Notes: a model not told the origin generated them from the letters alone. A stretch of DNA of 64,000 nt from Lutibacter litoralis (GCF_014646675.1 NZ_BMNS01000003.1:357580-421579), one strand, 5' to 3'; positions 8,837-19,306 are shown, counted from the stretch's first letter. A program made the numbers and translations.

Positions 8837-11035
8837 ATGAATAATTTTTTCGCAACTCTAATATGTATGATGGTATCCTTAGCAACTTATGCCCAAGGTC
8901 AGCGTACTATTAAAATTGAATCAGGAGATTCACATACTGATATTATTAAAAAAGCAACTCTGGTGGTTCCTACGGCAAATCAATATGCTTATAAAAAATT
9001 AGAATTCACGTGTTTCGTTCATTTTGGAGTGAATACGTTTACCAGAAAAGAATGGGGAGATGGATTTGAAGATCCTAAAGTTTTCAATCTTCAAAATCTG
9101 GATACTGATCAATGGTGTAAAACAGCCAAAGAAGCAGGTATGAAATTGGTTATGTTTACAGCCAAGCATCATGATGGATTTGTTCTTTGGCAATCTCGTT
9201 ACACCAAACACGGCGTAATGTCCTCGCCATATAAAGATGGTAAAGGAGATGTGCTGAAAGAACTAGCAACATCTTGTGAAAAATACGGGTTGAAGTTAGG
9301 AGTATATCTTTCTCCAGCAGATTTGTATCAAATAGAAAATAAAGAAGGTCTGTATGGGAATTTGAGTAAGTACACAGAACGTATCATCCCAAGACCTGTA
9401 GAAAACAGACCTTTTGCTAACAAAACAACTTTTAAGTTTAAGGTAGACGATTATAATGAGTATGTTTTGAACCAGCTTTTTGAATTGTTAACAGAATATG
9501 GGCCAATCCATGAAGTATGGTTTGATGGAGCACATCCTAAGCGTAAGGGAAATCAACAATACAATTATTTAGCATGGAAAAAACTTATACAAACTTTGGC
9601 TCCAGAGGCTGTTATTTTTGGAAAAGAAGACGTTCGCTGGTGTGGAAATGAATCGGGTGCTACTCGTGCTTCAGAATGGGATGTGGTTACCTTTGATGAA
9701 GATCCTCATCAAATGAATCTTTTTCCTGATATGCATGGAGACTTAGGGAGTAGAGAGAAATTATCGAAAGCAAAATATTTACATTATTTGCCTGCAGAAA
9801 CAGATACTTCTATTCGTGAAGGTTGGTTTTATAGAGATGAGACAGATCAAAAAGTACGTAGTGCAGATGATGTGTTTGATATTTATGAACGTGCTGTTGG
9901 AGGAAATGCTACATTGTTGTTAAATATACCACCCAACAGAGAAGGAAAGTTTTCTGATGAAGATGTACGTGTACTTAAAGAAGTAGGGAAAAGAATACAA
10001 GAAACCTATGACAATGATCTATTGAAAGGAGCCGAAGGAGAAAGTGCTATTCTTGACGCAAATGAAGATTCCTATGTTTTAGGAGAAAATGGTAAAGGTA
10101 GTTTTATAATTACTTCACCAAAAAAGATAACATTGAATCGTTTTGTATTGCAAGAAGCCATCCAAACCCACGGACAACGAATAGAAAAACATGCATTAGA
10201 TGCTTGGGTAAATAATAAATGGCAGCAAGTAATAGAAAGTACTGTGGTAGGCTATAAAAGAATATTGAGATTTGCTGATGTAACTACCAATAAATTAAGA
10301 ATAAGAATATTGGAAGCTCGTTCAAAACCTTCCTTATCGAAAGTTTCCGCACATTATTATACACCACGCCCACCACAATTGTCAATTAACCGTAACCTAA
10401 AAGGACAGGTGACTATTGCCCCTAAAAAAAGCGATTTTGATTGGAAAACGCATGGTATTGATGTTAATGAAAGTATTTCAAAAAATCTGGTTATCAGATA
10501 TACTACTGATGGTAAAATGCCAAATGAAAAATCACAAATATATACTGATTCTTTTTTCTTTAAATCGGGAGAAGTAAAAGCGAAAGCATTTGAAAATGAA
10601 CAAACAGGAAGTTTAGCAGAAAGAGAATTTGGGTTGGTTAAAAAGAATTGGACTGTTAAAGGAACAACTGATAATAAAAACAAGCCAGAAAATGCAATTG
10701 ATGCCGATGAGAAAACTTATTGGAACTCCGGAAGTGGAGCGCCAGAATTAACAATCAATTTAAAAGAAACTAAAACGATTCGAGGGTTTATTTATACGCC
10801 GCCTTTAAACTTTAAAGAAGGACTTATTGAGAAAGGAATTATAAAAGTAAGTAAAAATGGAAGGTCATGGAAAACAGTACAAACTTTTGATTTAGGAAAC
10901 CTAATCAATGACCCAACGGCTCGTACAATACATTTTGCCAAAAAAGTAAAAGGACAATATATTCAAATTGTTTCCATTAGGGGGGCTGGAGGAAGTTCTT
11001 CGGCAAGCATTGCTGAAATTGATATTTTAGAATAG
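8837..11035 (+). CDS. GH29 alpha-L-fucosidase-like with F5/8C modules
   Basis: Secreted glycosidase of 732 residues with a signal peptide ending near ATYAQ. The GH29 catalytic domain covers about residues 45-390: AKHHDGFVLWQS, LKLGVYLSP, and the nucleophile motif EVWFDGAHP with Asp230. After it come a discoidin-like region (about 410-500), a chitobiase/hexosaminidase C-terminal-like segment (YTTDGKMPNEKSQIY) and a second F5/8 type C-like module (about 610-730), likely for glycan binding. Architecture and motifs match the GH29B-like copy at 33759. GH29 enzymes release alpha-L-fucose. Beta-D-arabinopyranose has the same ring stereochemistry without the methyl group, so an arabinoside substrate cannot be excluded. 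Confidence 0.87.
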   Translation: MNNFFATLICMMVSLATYAQGQRTIKIESGDSHTDIIKKATLVVPTANQYAYKKLEFTCFVHFGVNTFTRKEWGDGFEDPKVFNLQNLDTDQWCKTAKEAGMKLVMFTAKHHDGFVLWQSRYTKHGVMSSPYKDGKGDVLKELATSCEKYGLKLGVYLSPADLYQIENKEGLYGNLSKYTERIIPRPVENRPFANKTTFKFKVDDYNEYVLNQLFELLTEYGPIHEVWFDGAHPKRKGNQQYNYLAWKKLIQTLAPEAVIFGKEDVRWCGNESGATRASEWDVVTFDEDPHQMNLFPDMHGDLGSREKLSKAKYLHYLPAETDTSIREGWFYRDETDQKVRSADDVFDIYERAVGGNATLLLNIPPNREGKFSDEDVRVLKEVGKRIQETYDNDLLKGAEGESAILDANEDSYVLGENGKGSFIITSPKKITLNRFVLQEAIQTHGQRIEKHALDAWVNNKWQQVIESTVVGYKRILRFADVTTNKLRIRILEARSKPSLSKVSAHYYTPRPPQLSINRNLKGQVTIAPKKSDFDWKTHGIDVNESISKNLVIRYTTDGKMPNEKSQIYTDSFFFKSGEVKAKAFENEQTGSLAEREFGLVKKNWTVKGTTDNKNKPENAIDADEKTYWNSGSGAPELTINLKETKTIRGFIYTPPLNFKEGLIEKGIIKVSKNGRSWKTVQTFDLGNLINDPTARTIHFAKKVKGQYIQIVSIRGAGGSSSASIAEIDILE

Positions 11036-11070
11036 AAAGTTAATTTATAAATATATTAAAAGAAATAAAA

Positions 11071-12069
11071 ATGAAACGATTGTATATAATTTTATTAGTA
11101 AGCATTTTTTTTGGAATGGCATCCTGCTGTTCTAAAAAAGAGAAGGAAAATACTGCTAAAAAAACCATTTTAGAGCGTGCCGAAATTCCTTATTTAAAAG
11201 GAGAAAGCCGTCAGATATTTGACCCAAAACCATCTACTTATTTTGATGAAAATAAATGGTTTACTAACGATCATTGTTTTGTAACCGATAAAAAGGGAGA
11301 TCTTCATTGGTTTGGAATTAATAACCCATTTCCTCCAAAAGGGAAAGATTTGTACAGATATCACCCTTATTTAGGGCATTTAACTTCTGATTCAGCCACT
11401 GAAAATTGGAAACGTCAACCATTTGCTATTAATGAAATTAAAGGAACTGAATATATAGGTGCACCTTATGTGATTTGGCATGAAGAATCAAATCGCTGGG
11501 TAATGGTTGTGGAACAATGGAGAGAAAAAAGGCAGTTGGAGGTCTATTGGTCTGATAATCTTACGAACTGGGAAGAAACTAAAACAGCTATATTACCAGA
11601 TAAATTGTGGGTAGGAACAAGAGATCCTCATATTATGAAAGGTGATGATGGAAAATATTGGATTCATGTGGTGGCAACTGGAAATAAAGGCGTAAAACAA
11701 TCACAGGTATTGAGAATTAGAACTAAAGATTTCATCACTTTTGAAGACCCAGAAACAATTTTGGGTATTAATGATATTGAATGGGCAACTTTAATAGAAT
11801 CTCCTTATTTAAAAGAACACAACGGACTTTGGTATTTGTTTTTCACCTATGCTCACAGACGTTATGCTGAAACTTTGGTTATAGTATCTGACAATCCAAA
11901 CCATTTTGATTACGAAAAAAATGTGGTAACAACCTTATTTGGTCATGCCGCAGAAATAGTCAATTATAAAGGAAAAGAATATATCACTTCTTGTGGTCCT
12001 GAGGATGCTCATTATCTGAATGGTCATGGTGTGACAATGGCAGAATTGGGGTGGTTAAAACAAGAATAA
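11071..12069 (+). CDS. Five-bladed beta-propeller glycoside hydrolase, GH43/GH32-like (copy 1)
   Basis: Lipoprotein (signal ending MASC, lipid Cys at residue 19) of 332 residues, the size of a single propeller domain. Three acidic motifs are spaced as in GH43/GH32 catalytic triads: WFTNDH (Asp67), TRDPH (Asp185) and ESPY (Glu243). Repeated W/Y-rich strands such as NRWVMVVEQW and GLWYLFFTYAH fit propeller blades. Two paralogs lie at 14692 and 32496. The family assignment by eye is limited; relation to the GH183 (DUF4185) propellers should be considered. It sits between GH29 and GH116 genes and probably removes a furanosyl side group. Confidence 0.65.
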   Translation: MKRLYIILLVSIFFGMASCCSKKEKENTAKKTILERAEIPYLKGESRQIFDPKPSTYFDENKWFTNDHCFVTDKKGDLHWFGINNPFPPKGKDLYRYHPYLGHLTSDSATENWKRQPFAINEIKGTEYIGAPYVIWHEESNRWVMVVEQWREKRQLEVYWSDNLTNWEETKTAILPDKLWVGTRDPHIMKGDDGKYWIHVVATGNKGVKQSQVLRIRTKDFITFEDPETILGINDIEWATLIESPYLKEHNGLWYLFFTYAHRRYAETLVIVSDNPNHFDYEKNVVTTLFGHAAEIVNYKGKEYITSCGPEDAHYLNGHGVTMAELGWLKQE

Positions 12070-12082
12070 AGAATATAAGGTG

Positions 12083-14677
12083 ATGAATAAATTAAAGGCC
12101 ATAATTTTAGTAGGGCTTTTTGTATTGAAGGCAACAGCGCAAACAAATACAAATGAATTAGTAGATAATTCAAAAAAAGAATTAAAATATATAGGAATGC
12201 CAGTTGGTGGAATTTGTGCAGGACAAGTATATTTAGGAGGTGATGGACAGCTTTGGTATTGGGATATTTTTAATGTTGCTATGATATCCCCTGGTAATGA
12301 AGGAGGACATCGATATTATGAAAACCCATTGACCCAAGAACAAAAGTTTGAAAATGGCTTTGGTTTAACTGTTCAACAAGGTGGGCGTGTTTATAAGAAA
12401 AATTTAAATAGTAAAGGGTTTTCTGATATTCAGTTTGAAGGAGAATATCCTGTAGGAAAAGTAGTTTATAATGATGCGAGGCTTCCTGTAAGCGCTACGC
12501 TAAATGCCTTTACACCTTTTATCCCAACAGATGCTGATAATTCAGGATTACCTGTAACGGTGTTAGAATACACAGTAACCAATACAGATATAGAAGATGT
12601 TGAAGTTGAATTAGCTGGATGGTTACAAAATATGTCGAGTTATTGGAGTGCTGAAGGTAAAAAAGGAAAACATACCAATAAAATAATTTCAACAGATAAA
12701 TTTACACGTTTGGTATGTGAAAGTGATGAGAAATTTAAAGATGAACTACCAGATTGGGGAACTATGAGTTTAACATTGGTAGATGAAGGGAAAGCGACTG
12801 CTAATGCTGTAAAAGAAAATGGAAGTTCAATTTATACAGTTAATAAAGAGGAAAAAGAAGCTTCAATTAGTTTAGGAAATAAATTGGTTGGAAGTGTATC
12901 CGGAAATGCAATCTTAAAACCAGGAGAAAGTAAAACTTTTACGTTTCATTTAAGCTGGTACTTTCCAAATATTCATTTATGGAATGGAGCACATCACTGG
13001 AAAAACAAAGAAAATTTAAGACACTATTATACTTCTAAATTCAATAGTGCAGGAGATGTGTCAGATTATTTATTGAAAAATAATTGGCTGCTAGAAACTA
13101 CTAAAAATTGGAATAGTACTTGGTACGATTCTTCTTTACCAAAATGGTTTTTAGATAGAACTTTTGTAAATGTAAGTACTTTGGCAACAACGGCTTCGGT
13201 TCGTTTTAATGATTTAAAAGATACACCAGAAAGTGAAGGTCGTTTTTATACATACGAAGGTGTTTATTTAGGAGAAGGAACTTGTACACACGTATTTCAT
13301 TATGAACAAGCAATGGGAAGAGTTTTTCCAAATTTATCACGTCAACTTCGTGAGCAGACCGATTTAGGTTTGTCATTCGATAAGAGTGGAATTATTAAAT
13401 ACAGAGGTGAGTTTAGTGGATTGGGAAGACATGATGGTCGAGGATTTGCCATAGATGGACACGCAGGTACCGTAATGCGTATTTACCGTGAACATTTAAT
13501 GTCTTCAGATAAAACATTTTTGAAAAAGAATTGGAAGAAAATTAAGAAGTCCATTCAAGTGATGATTGCTCAGGATAAAGAAAAAACAGGGCGTGCTGAT
13601 GGAATCTTAGAAGGAAAACAATACAATACTTTAGACAGAACTTGGTATGGTAAAATTACCTGGATTAGTGGTTTGTATGCTGCTTCGTTAAAAGCGGGTG
13701 CTGAAATGGCTAAAGAAATGGGAGATAAGAGGTTTGCGAATACTTGTAAAAAAATAGCTCAAAAATCTTTTAAAAATATTTCAAAAGAACTATATAATGG
13801 TGAATATTTTATTCAGAAGACAGATCCGAAACATCCTGAAGCTCCAAATACAAATATAGGTTGCCATACTGATCAACTATTAGGGCAGTACTGGGCTACT
13901 CAAACAGGATTGGGAGATATTTTACCAAAAGAAAAAGTAAAGAAGTCGCTTCAATCTATCATGAAATACAATTTTGTGGAAAATTATGGTGATTATTTGG
14001 ATAAAGCTGAGATTCCTGTAAAACGTTATTATGCTGATAAAAATGAACAAGGAATTATCATGTGTACTTTTCCAAAAGGAGGAACAGACAAAGCACCGGG
14101 AATTATAAAAAATGATTGGGAAAAATTAGTCATTGGTTATTTTAGTGAAATATGGACAGGACAGGAACACCAATTGGCAGCAACGCTGATCTCAGAAGGC
14201 CTTGTAGAAGAGGCTATGAAAGTTGAAAAAGCGGTACATGATCGCTATGCACCTTCAAAAAGAAATCCATACAATGAGATTGAGTATGGGAATCATTATA
14301 CCAGAGCAATGAGTGGGTATGCACCCTTTGTTTCTGCTTCTGGATTCACTTATCATGGGCCAAACGGAATTATTGGTTTTGACCCAAAAATTAACCCAGA
14401 AAACTTTAAATCAGCATTTATAGCTGCTGAAGGATGGGGAAGTTTTTCTCAACAAATAAGTAATGAAAAGCAAGTGTGTCAACTTCAATTGAACTACGGA
14501 AGGCTCAAATTAAAAGAATTGAATTTGGTTACAAATGCGATATCAATAGATGTAGTAGTACTATTGAATAAGAAAAAGATGAATGCTACTTATTCAGTAA
14601 AAAACAAACAATTAAACCTGAAATTTGAATCAATCCAACTAAAAGCTACCGACATTTTAGAGATTATAATAAACTAA
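12083..14677 (+). CDS. GH116 family glycosidase (GBA2-like), possible beta-D-arabinofuranosidase
   Basis: Secreted enzyme of 864 residues from the ATG at 12083, which has AAGG upstream; a GTG one codon earlier is also in frame. A signal peptide ends at ATAQ. The N-terminal GBA2-like beta domain begins with GMPVGGICAGQVYLGGDGQLWYWD written as two family blocks, GMPVGGICAGQVYLGG and LWYWDIFN. The C-terminal (alpha/alpha) barrel carries the GH116 acid motif HTDQLLGQYW and the nucleophile region FYTYEGVYLGEG. GH116 includes beta-glucosidases and beta-xylosidases, and an exo-beta-D-arabinofuranosidase is also known in the family. Beside four GH172 genes, the last activity is worth testing first. 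Confidence 0.82.
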   Translation: MNKLKAIILVGLFVLKATAQTNTNELVDNSKKELKYIGMPVGGICAGQVYLGGDGQLWYWDIFNVAMISPGNEGGHRYYENPLTQEQKFENGFGLTVQQGGRVYKKNLNSKGFSDIQFEGEYPVGKVVYNDARLPVSATLNAFTPFIPTDADNSGLPVTVLEYTVTNTDIEDVEVELAGWLQNMSSYWSAEGKKGKHTNKIISTDKFTRLVCESDEKFKDELPDWGTMSLTLVDEGKATANAVKENGSSIYTVNKEEKEASISLGNKLVGSVSGNAILKPGESKTFTFHLSWYFPNIHLWNGAHHWKNKENLRHYYTSKFNSAGDVSDYLLKNNWLLETTKNWNSTWYDSSLPKWFLDRTFVNVSTLATTASVRFNDLKDTPESEGRFYTYEGVYLGEGTCTHVFHYEQAMGRVFPNLSRQLREQTDLGLSFDKSGIIKYRGEFSGLGRHDGRGFAIDGHAGTVMRIYREHLMSSDKTFLKKNWKKIKKSIQVMIAQDKEKTGRADGILEGKQYNTLDRTWYGKITWISGLYAASLKAGAEMAKEMGDKRFANTCKKIAQKSFKNISKELYNGEYFIQKTDPKHPEAPNTNIGCHTDQLLGQYWATQTGLGDILPKEKVKKSLQSIMKYNFVENYGDYLDKAEIPVKRYYADKNEQGIIMCTFPKGGTDKAPGIIKNDWEKLVIGYFSEIWTGQEHQLAATLISEGLVEEAMKVEKAVHDRYAPSKRNPYNEIEYGNHYTRAMSGYAPFVSASGFTYHGPNGIIGFDPKINPENFKSAFIAAEGWGSFSQQISNEKQVCQLQLNYGRLKLKELNLVTNAISIDVVVLLNKKKMNATYSVKNKQLNLKFESIQLKATDILEIIIN

Positions 14678-14691
14678 AATACACCCTCATT

Positions 14692-15675
14692 ATGAAAAAT
14701 ATAAAAAACATCATATTAAGTCTAATGGTTTCAACTGTTTTGGTAAGCAGTTGTAATACAAATCAAAATAAATCAAAAGGAAAAAAGGAATTCAGAGTAG
14801 AAACTCCTGTTATAGCAAGTGAATGGCAACATATTTTTAACCCCAATGATACCCGTTCAGAAATAGATACTACTTGGTATACCAATGATCATTGTTTTGC
14901 CAAAGGAGCTGATGGCAAACTACACGCTTATGGAATTATTGGGCATAAACCCATCAATCCATGGACTGGAGAGAATAAATTATTTCATATTTCAGCAGAT
15001 AGTATTTCCCAGTTAAAGTGGGAAGATCATGACTATGCTTTAAAAATAAAACCAGGAGTAGAACGTGTATTGTGGGCACCACATGTATTTCAGGAAAAAG
15101 GGAAAAACTATATGTTTTATAATATAGGAAACTTGCAAAAAAGCGCACCAAATTATGCAAGTTGGGGGCAGCTGTGTATGGCAGAATCAGATGATATGTT
15201 TAAATGGAATCGTTATGAATTTAACCCCCTGTTTAGTGATCCAGGACATGCAAGAGATTCATACATATTAAAAGACAGGGATACATATTATTTTTACTAC
15301 ACACGTACTTTTAGTGAAGTAGATTTGCGCTCTTGTGTTGCTGTAAGAACCAGTCCAGATTTAAAACATTGGAGCGGTCCTAAAATTGTGCATACCCAAC
15401 CTTATGAAGTAGATTGGGGTGGAGATGCCGAGAGTCCGTTTATTGTGAAAAGAAATGAGATATTCTATTTGTTTGTTTGCAGAGCAATGACAAAATACAA
15501 TGAAACTCATGTGTATTGGTCTAAAGATCCAATGAATTTCCCAAAAGAGAATTTTGTTTGTGAATTACCAACCCATGCATCAGAGGTTATTAAAATAAAT
15601 GAAGATGAATGGTATATCTCCAATACAGGATGGGATAAGAAAGGTTTGTTCCTAGCAAAGTTAAAATGGCAATAG
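14692..15675 (+). CDS. Five-bladed beta-propeller glycoside hydrolase, GH43/GH32-like (copy 2)
   Basis: A 327-residue lipoprotein (VSSC, lipid Cys at residue 21). The same three motifs as in the copy at 11071 occur at similar spacing: WYTNDH (Asp66), ARDSY (Asp189) and ESPF (Glu247). The second motif has Ser after RD where the other two copies have Pro. The end (EWYISNTGWDKKGLFLAKLKW) is the typical last blade. It lies 14 bp after the GH116 gene, and a strong terminator follows, so it closes the operon that starts at fucP. Substrate unknown; probably an exo-acting furanosidase. Confidence 0.65.
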   Translation: MKNIKNIILSLMVSTVLVSSCNTNQNKSKGKKEFRVETPVIASEWQHIFNPNDTRSEIDTTWYTNDHCFAKGADGKLHAYGIIGHKPINPWTGENKLFHISADSISQLKWEDHDYALKIKPGVERVLWAPHVFQEKGKNYMFYNIGNLQKSAPNYASWGQLCMAESDDMFKWNRYEFNPLFSDPGHARDSYILKDRDTYYFYYTRTFSEVDLRSCVAVRTSPDLKHWSGPKIVHTQPYEVDWGGDAESPFIVKRNEIFYLFVCRAMTKYNETHVYWSKDPMNFPKENFVCELPTHASEVIKINEDEWYISNTGWDKKGLFLAKLKWQ

Positions 15676-15693
15676 TAATTAGCTAATAATACT

Positions 15694-15734
15694 GATGAAC
15701 AGTACTGCGATAGTGCTGTTCGTCTAAGTTTTTT
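15694..15734 (+). terminator. Intrinsic terminator ending the fucP operon
   Basis: A hairpin of about 13 bp (GATGAACAGTACT pairing with AGTGCTGTTCGTC, with two G-T wobbles) has a five-base loop and is followed by a T run. It separates the enzyme operon from the susC control region. Confidence 0.8.
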
Positions 15735-15784
15735 AGTTATCCATCTAAAAAAATTTGGTTTCTTAAAAAAATGTTAATATATTA

Positions 15785-15800
15785 GCTAAATGCGTTTAGC
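15785..15800 (+). promoter_or_regulatory. LacI-type operator 1 of 3 upstream of susC
   Basis: GCTAAATGCGTTTAGC has perfect 6-bp arms (GCTAAA/TTTAGC). It is the first of three similar sites in the 443-bp gap between the propeller gene and susC. Confidence 0.7.
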
Positions 15801-15839
15801 AGGATTTAATTTAAAAAAATTCATTTTTTTTATTTTTTA

Positions 15840-15855
15840 ACTAAAACGTTTTAGC
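15840..15855 (+). promoter_or_regulatory. LacI-type operator 2 of 3 upstream of susC
   Basis: ACTAAAACGTTTTAGC is 55 bp downstream of the first site. Its arms CTAAAACG/CGTTTTAG are perfectly self-complementary apart from the outermost base. Confidence 0.7.
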
Positions 15856-15905
15856 AAAATTTTAGTAGAAAGAATTCAATTAAATATCAATTCTTTACAC
15901 ATGTA

Positions 15906-15921
15906 GCTAAAACGAATTAGC
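15906..15921 (+). promoter_or_regulatory. LacI-type operator 3 of 3 upstream of susC
   Basis: GCTAAAACGAATTAGC lies 66 bp after the second site and about 200 bp before the susC start. The remaining 15922-16118 is an AT-rich leader in which I see no gene or clear promoter box. Confidence 0.7.
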
Positions 15922-16118
15922 AATTTGAAATATTAAAATTGAATAATATCAACTCAAATAATTACTAATCTTTAAACCAGTGATAACATATGATAAAATA
16001 ACCAAACTCAAAAAACAACTATAAAAAACTAAACTTATATCAGAAAAACTTTAAAATATTAATTTCTGATTCTTTAAACCAAAAAAATTAATAAGTAACT
16101 TTTAAATAAAGCAAAATT

Positions 16119-19100
16119 ATGATTAAAAATTTATGCTTATCTCAAGAATTAGATGTTCTTTTTTATAAGAAGCTGAATACGAGATTAACTATTGGCTTTC
16201 TTATTGTTTCATTAATTACAATGAGTGCAACAGCAAATTCTTTAAACAACAACAATATTGTTTTTGGAGATGATAATTATGATACAGTTCTGCAAAGTAT
16301 AATTAAAGGGAAAGTAACAGATAAAGAAGGATCTCCTTTACCTGGTGTGAATATTATAATAAAAGGAACTAACAAAGGCGTTGATACTGATTTTAATGGG
16401 AATTATAGTATTGAAGCTAACAATGGGGATGTACTGATATTTTCATACGTAGGAATGAAACAAGTTAATATAACTGTTGGAAATTCAAATACAATAAATA
16501 TTACTTTGGAAGAGGATGCAAATGCTCTTGACGAGGTAGTTGTAATTGGATATGGAACTAAATCCAAAGCAACTATAGCTGGTGCAGTAGAAGTTGTAAA
16601 TTCTGATGTATTAGAATCAAAAGCTGCTCCAACAGCCATGTCTGCAATTCAAGGAGTTATTCCAGGAGTAACAATTACAAGATCAAATGGTCAACCGGGT
16701 GCTGGAGGATTTAATATCAATATTAGAGGTTTGTCTTCTGTTAATGGAGGAAACTCACCTTTAATTTTAATTGATGGTAATCCAAGTGAAGATTTAGATA
16801 TTTTAAACCCACATGATATTGAAAATATTTCAGTACTTAAAGATGCTGCAGCTGCAATTTATGGTTCACGTGCAGCAGGAGGTGTTATCTTAATAACAAC
16901 TAAGTCTGGAAGAAAAGGAAAGCAAGTTGTTAAATTTTCTACAAATACGGCATTTTCAAAACCTTTAAATAAAGTAAAATATCCTACACTTTTACAGTAT
17001 GCTCATATGAATCAAGAGGCTGATATAGCCAATGGAGTAGCTCCTTTTTGGGATGATGCAAGAATCCAAAAAATTATTGATGGAGCTGATCCTGATAGAT
17101 TTGGATCAAGTAGAGATTTCCAGTTTTACAAAGGAATTGATATGTTTGAAGAATTATATGGAACAGGTTTCAGACAAGATTATAATTTAAGTATTAGTGG
17201 TGGTTCAGATAAAAGTAACTATTATTTCTCATTGGGTTATAATAAGGATGATGGTATGATAGATCAGGCACCTGATCAGGCAGAAAGATTCAATATTAGA
17301 ATGAATTATTCGTATAAAATTTTGGACAACCTTAATTTGAATGCCAAATTGAGCTACGATAGGTTGAAAACAAAAGAAATTTATAATCTTGGACGTGCTT
17401 TGAATGGTCTTGCCACGTACCCATTATTTTTCCCAGTAAAAACACCCGAAGGAAATTGGTTTAGCCAGTGGGGGTACGCAAATCCAATTACTTTGGCAAG
17501 AGCAGGAGATCCTCGTGAAAAATGGACAAACAGAGTTTCACCTAACTTTAAACTAGACTGGGATATTTTAGAGGATCTTACATTAACAGGTCAGGCGAGT
17601 TTAACCTTCGAAAATTATAATTCAAGATTGATAAAAAAACAAATTCCATATTATTTTTGGGAGGATATTTTTTCATATTACGAGTACCAAACAAATCCTA
17701 GTAATGCTAATTATGGTTTTTCTAAAACAAATCAAAGAAACTACTCACTAACATTAAAGTATGACCACATTTTTAATGATGTTCATAATGTGAGTGTGAT
17801 GGTAGGAGCTGTTCATGAAGAAAGTGATTATGACTGGTTTAGTGCTTATAGAGATAATTTTATTTCAGATGAACTGTTTTCATTAAATTTAGGAAGTACT
17901 GATAATATGAGTAATGGTGGTGGCGGGAATCATTGGGCATTAGAATCTTTAATTTCACGTATTGGTTATATCTATAAAGACAAGTATATTTTTGAAGCAA
18001 ACCTAAGATATGATGGTTCCTCTAGATTTGCAGAAGAACAACGTTGGAAACTATTTAAAGGAGCTTCAGCTGCTTGGCGTTTGTCAGAAGAAGATTTTAT
18101 CAAAAATACAGGTTGGTTTGATAATTTAAAATTACGTATGTCATACGGTGAATTAGGAAATCAAGCAGGAATAGGATTGTATGATTATGTACAAAACATC
18201 AATATTGGAGGTCAATATCCTTTTGGAGATACACAAAAGGCACAATCAGCGAGTCTTGCAGGAATGGTTTCTAGAGAAAGAACATGGGAAACCCTAATTT
18301 CTAGAAATATTGGTGTTGATATGACAGTTTTAGATAATAGATTGGATTTGTCTTATGATTATTATTATAAGACGAATAAGAATATGTTGTTAGGAGTTAC
18401 TTTACCTTCAGTTTTAGGTGCTGCACCACCGGCTGGAAATAATGGAGAGTTAGATTCTTGGGGTTGGGAATTGAGTGCTGGTTGGAAAGATCAGATTAAG
18501 GACTTCAAATACGGAGCTAGAGTAGTATTGAGTAACAGTGATAATAAAGTTGTTGATTTAGGTGGATATGATAATTATGGAGTTGGTTATAACTGGGTAA
18601 GAGAAGGATATAGAGCCAACTTATATTATGGTTATGTATTCGATGGGATTATTCAAGATCAAGTTACGCTAGATGAATATAAGACCTTGGGAGGAGTGCC
18701 TGGAAATATTGGTATTGGAGATGCTATGTATAAAGATGTTGATGGTAATGGAAGAATTGATGCCTATAGTGACGAACGTGAAAATGGTGATTTAGCAATA
18801 TTAGGAACATCAGATCCTCAGTATAATTTTGGTATCAATTTAAATGCTGAGTATAAAGGGTTCGATTTAACAGCATTTTTTCAGGGAGTTGGTAAGCGTT
18901 CAGTATTTAGAGAAGGAACTGCAAGAGTGCCATTCCACCAACCATGGTATCACCCAACTGCATTGTATTATAACAATACTTGGGCACCAGATAGAACAGA
19001 TGCTAAATATCCGAGACTTTCACATAGCAATATCAGATATTGGAATTATCAGCACTCATCTAATAACGAAGAAAATGGGGCTTATATAAGGATGAAGAAT

Positions 19101-19295
19101 ATTCAGTTAGGGTATACCTTACCTGAATCAATTGTTGATTCTATGTCATTAAGTAAAGTGAGAGTATATTTTAGTGGAAATGATTTATGGGATTACCATA
19201 AAATGGGTGGAGGATATGATCCTGAAGATAATTCTTACGGTGATAATTATGCTTTTGCTAAAACTGTTTCATTTGGTGTTGATATAACTTTTTAA
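16119..19295 (+). CDS. susC: SusC-family TonB-dependent outer-membrane glycan importer
   Basis: Outer-membrane beta-barrel of 1058 residues that imports oligosaccharides using TonB energy. Visible parts in order are a signal region (LTIGFLIVSLITMSATANS), a CarboxypepD_reg-like domain (IKGKVTDKEGSPLPGVNIII), the SusC junction ALDEVVVIGYGT, a plug domain (IQGVIPGVTI, DIENISVLKDAAAAIYGSRA, GGVILITTKSG) and a long barrel ending VSFGVDITF with C-terminal Phe. The partner SusD gene follows after 11 bp. Three LacI-type operators precede it, making this the most heavily marked promoter in the window. It is the only SusC in the locus, so the whole glycan must enter through it. Confidence 0.96.
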   Translation: MIKNLCLSQELDVLFYKKLNTRLTIGFLIVSLITMSATANSLNNNNIVFGDDNYDTVLQSIIKGKVTDKEGSPLPGVNIIIKGTNKGVDTDFNGNYSIEANNGDVLIFSYVGMKQVNITVGNSNTINITLEEDANALDEVVVIGYGTKSKATIAGAVEVVNSDVLESKAAPTAMSAIQGVIPGVTITRSNGQPGAGGFNINIRGLSSVNGGNSPLILIDGNPSEDLDILNPHDIENISVLKDAAAAIYGSRAAGGVILITTKSGRKGKQVVKFSTNTAFSKPLNKVKYPTLLQYAHMNQEADIANGVAPFWDDARIQKIIDGADPDRFGSSRDFQFYKGIDMFEELYGTGFRQDYNLSISGGSDKSNYYFSLGYNKDDGMIDQAPDQAERFNIRMNYSYKILDNLNLNAKLSYDRLKTKEIYNLGRALNGLATYPLFFPVKTPEGNWFSQWGYANPITLARAGDPREKWTNRVSPNFKLDWDILEDLTLTGQASLTFENYNSRLIKKQIPYYFWEDIFSYYEYQTNPSNANYGFSKTNQRNYSLTLKYDHIFNDVHNVSVMVGAVHEESDYDWFSAYRDNFISDELFSLNLGSTDNMSNGGGGNHWALESLISRIGYIYKDKYIFEANLRYDGSSRFAEEQRWKLFKGASAAWRLSEEDFIKNTGWFDNLKLRMSYGELGNQAGIGLYDYVQNINIGGQYPFGDTQKAQSASLAGMVSRERTWETLISRNIGVDMTVLDNRLDLSYDYYYKTNKNMLLGVTLPSVLGAAPPAGNNGELDSWGWELSAGWKDQIKDFKYGARVVLSNSDNKVVDLGGYDNYGVGYNWVREGYRANLYYGYVFDGIIQDQVTLDEYKTLGGVPGNIGIGDAMYKDVDGNGRIDAYSDERENGDLAILGTSDPQYNFGINLNAEYKGFDLTAFFQGVGKRSVFREGTARVPFHQPWYHPTALYYNNTWAPDRTDAKYPRLSHSNIRYWNYQHSSNNEENGAYIRMKNIQLGYTLPESIVDSMSLSKVRVYFSGNDLWDYHKMGGGYDPEDNSYGDNYAFAKTVSFGVDITF

Positions 19296-19306
19296 AAATA
19301 AAAAAT

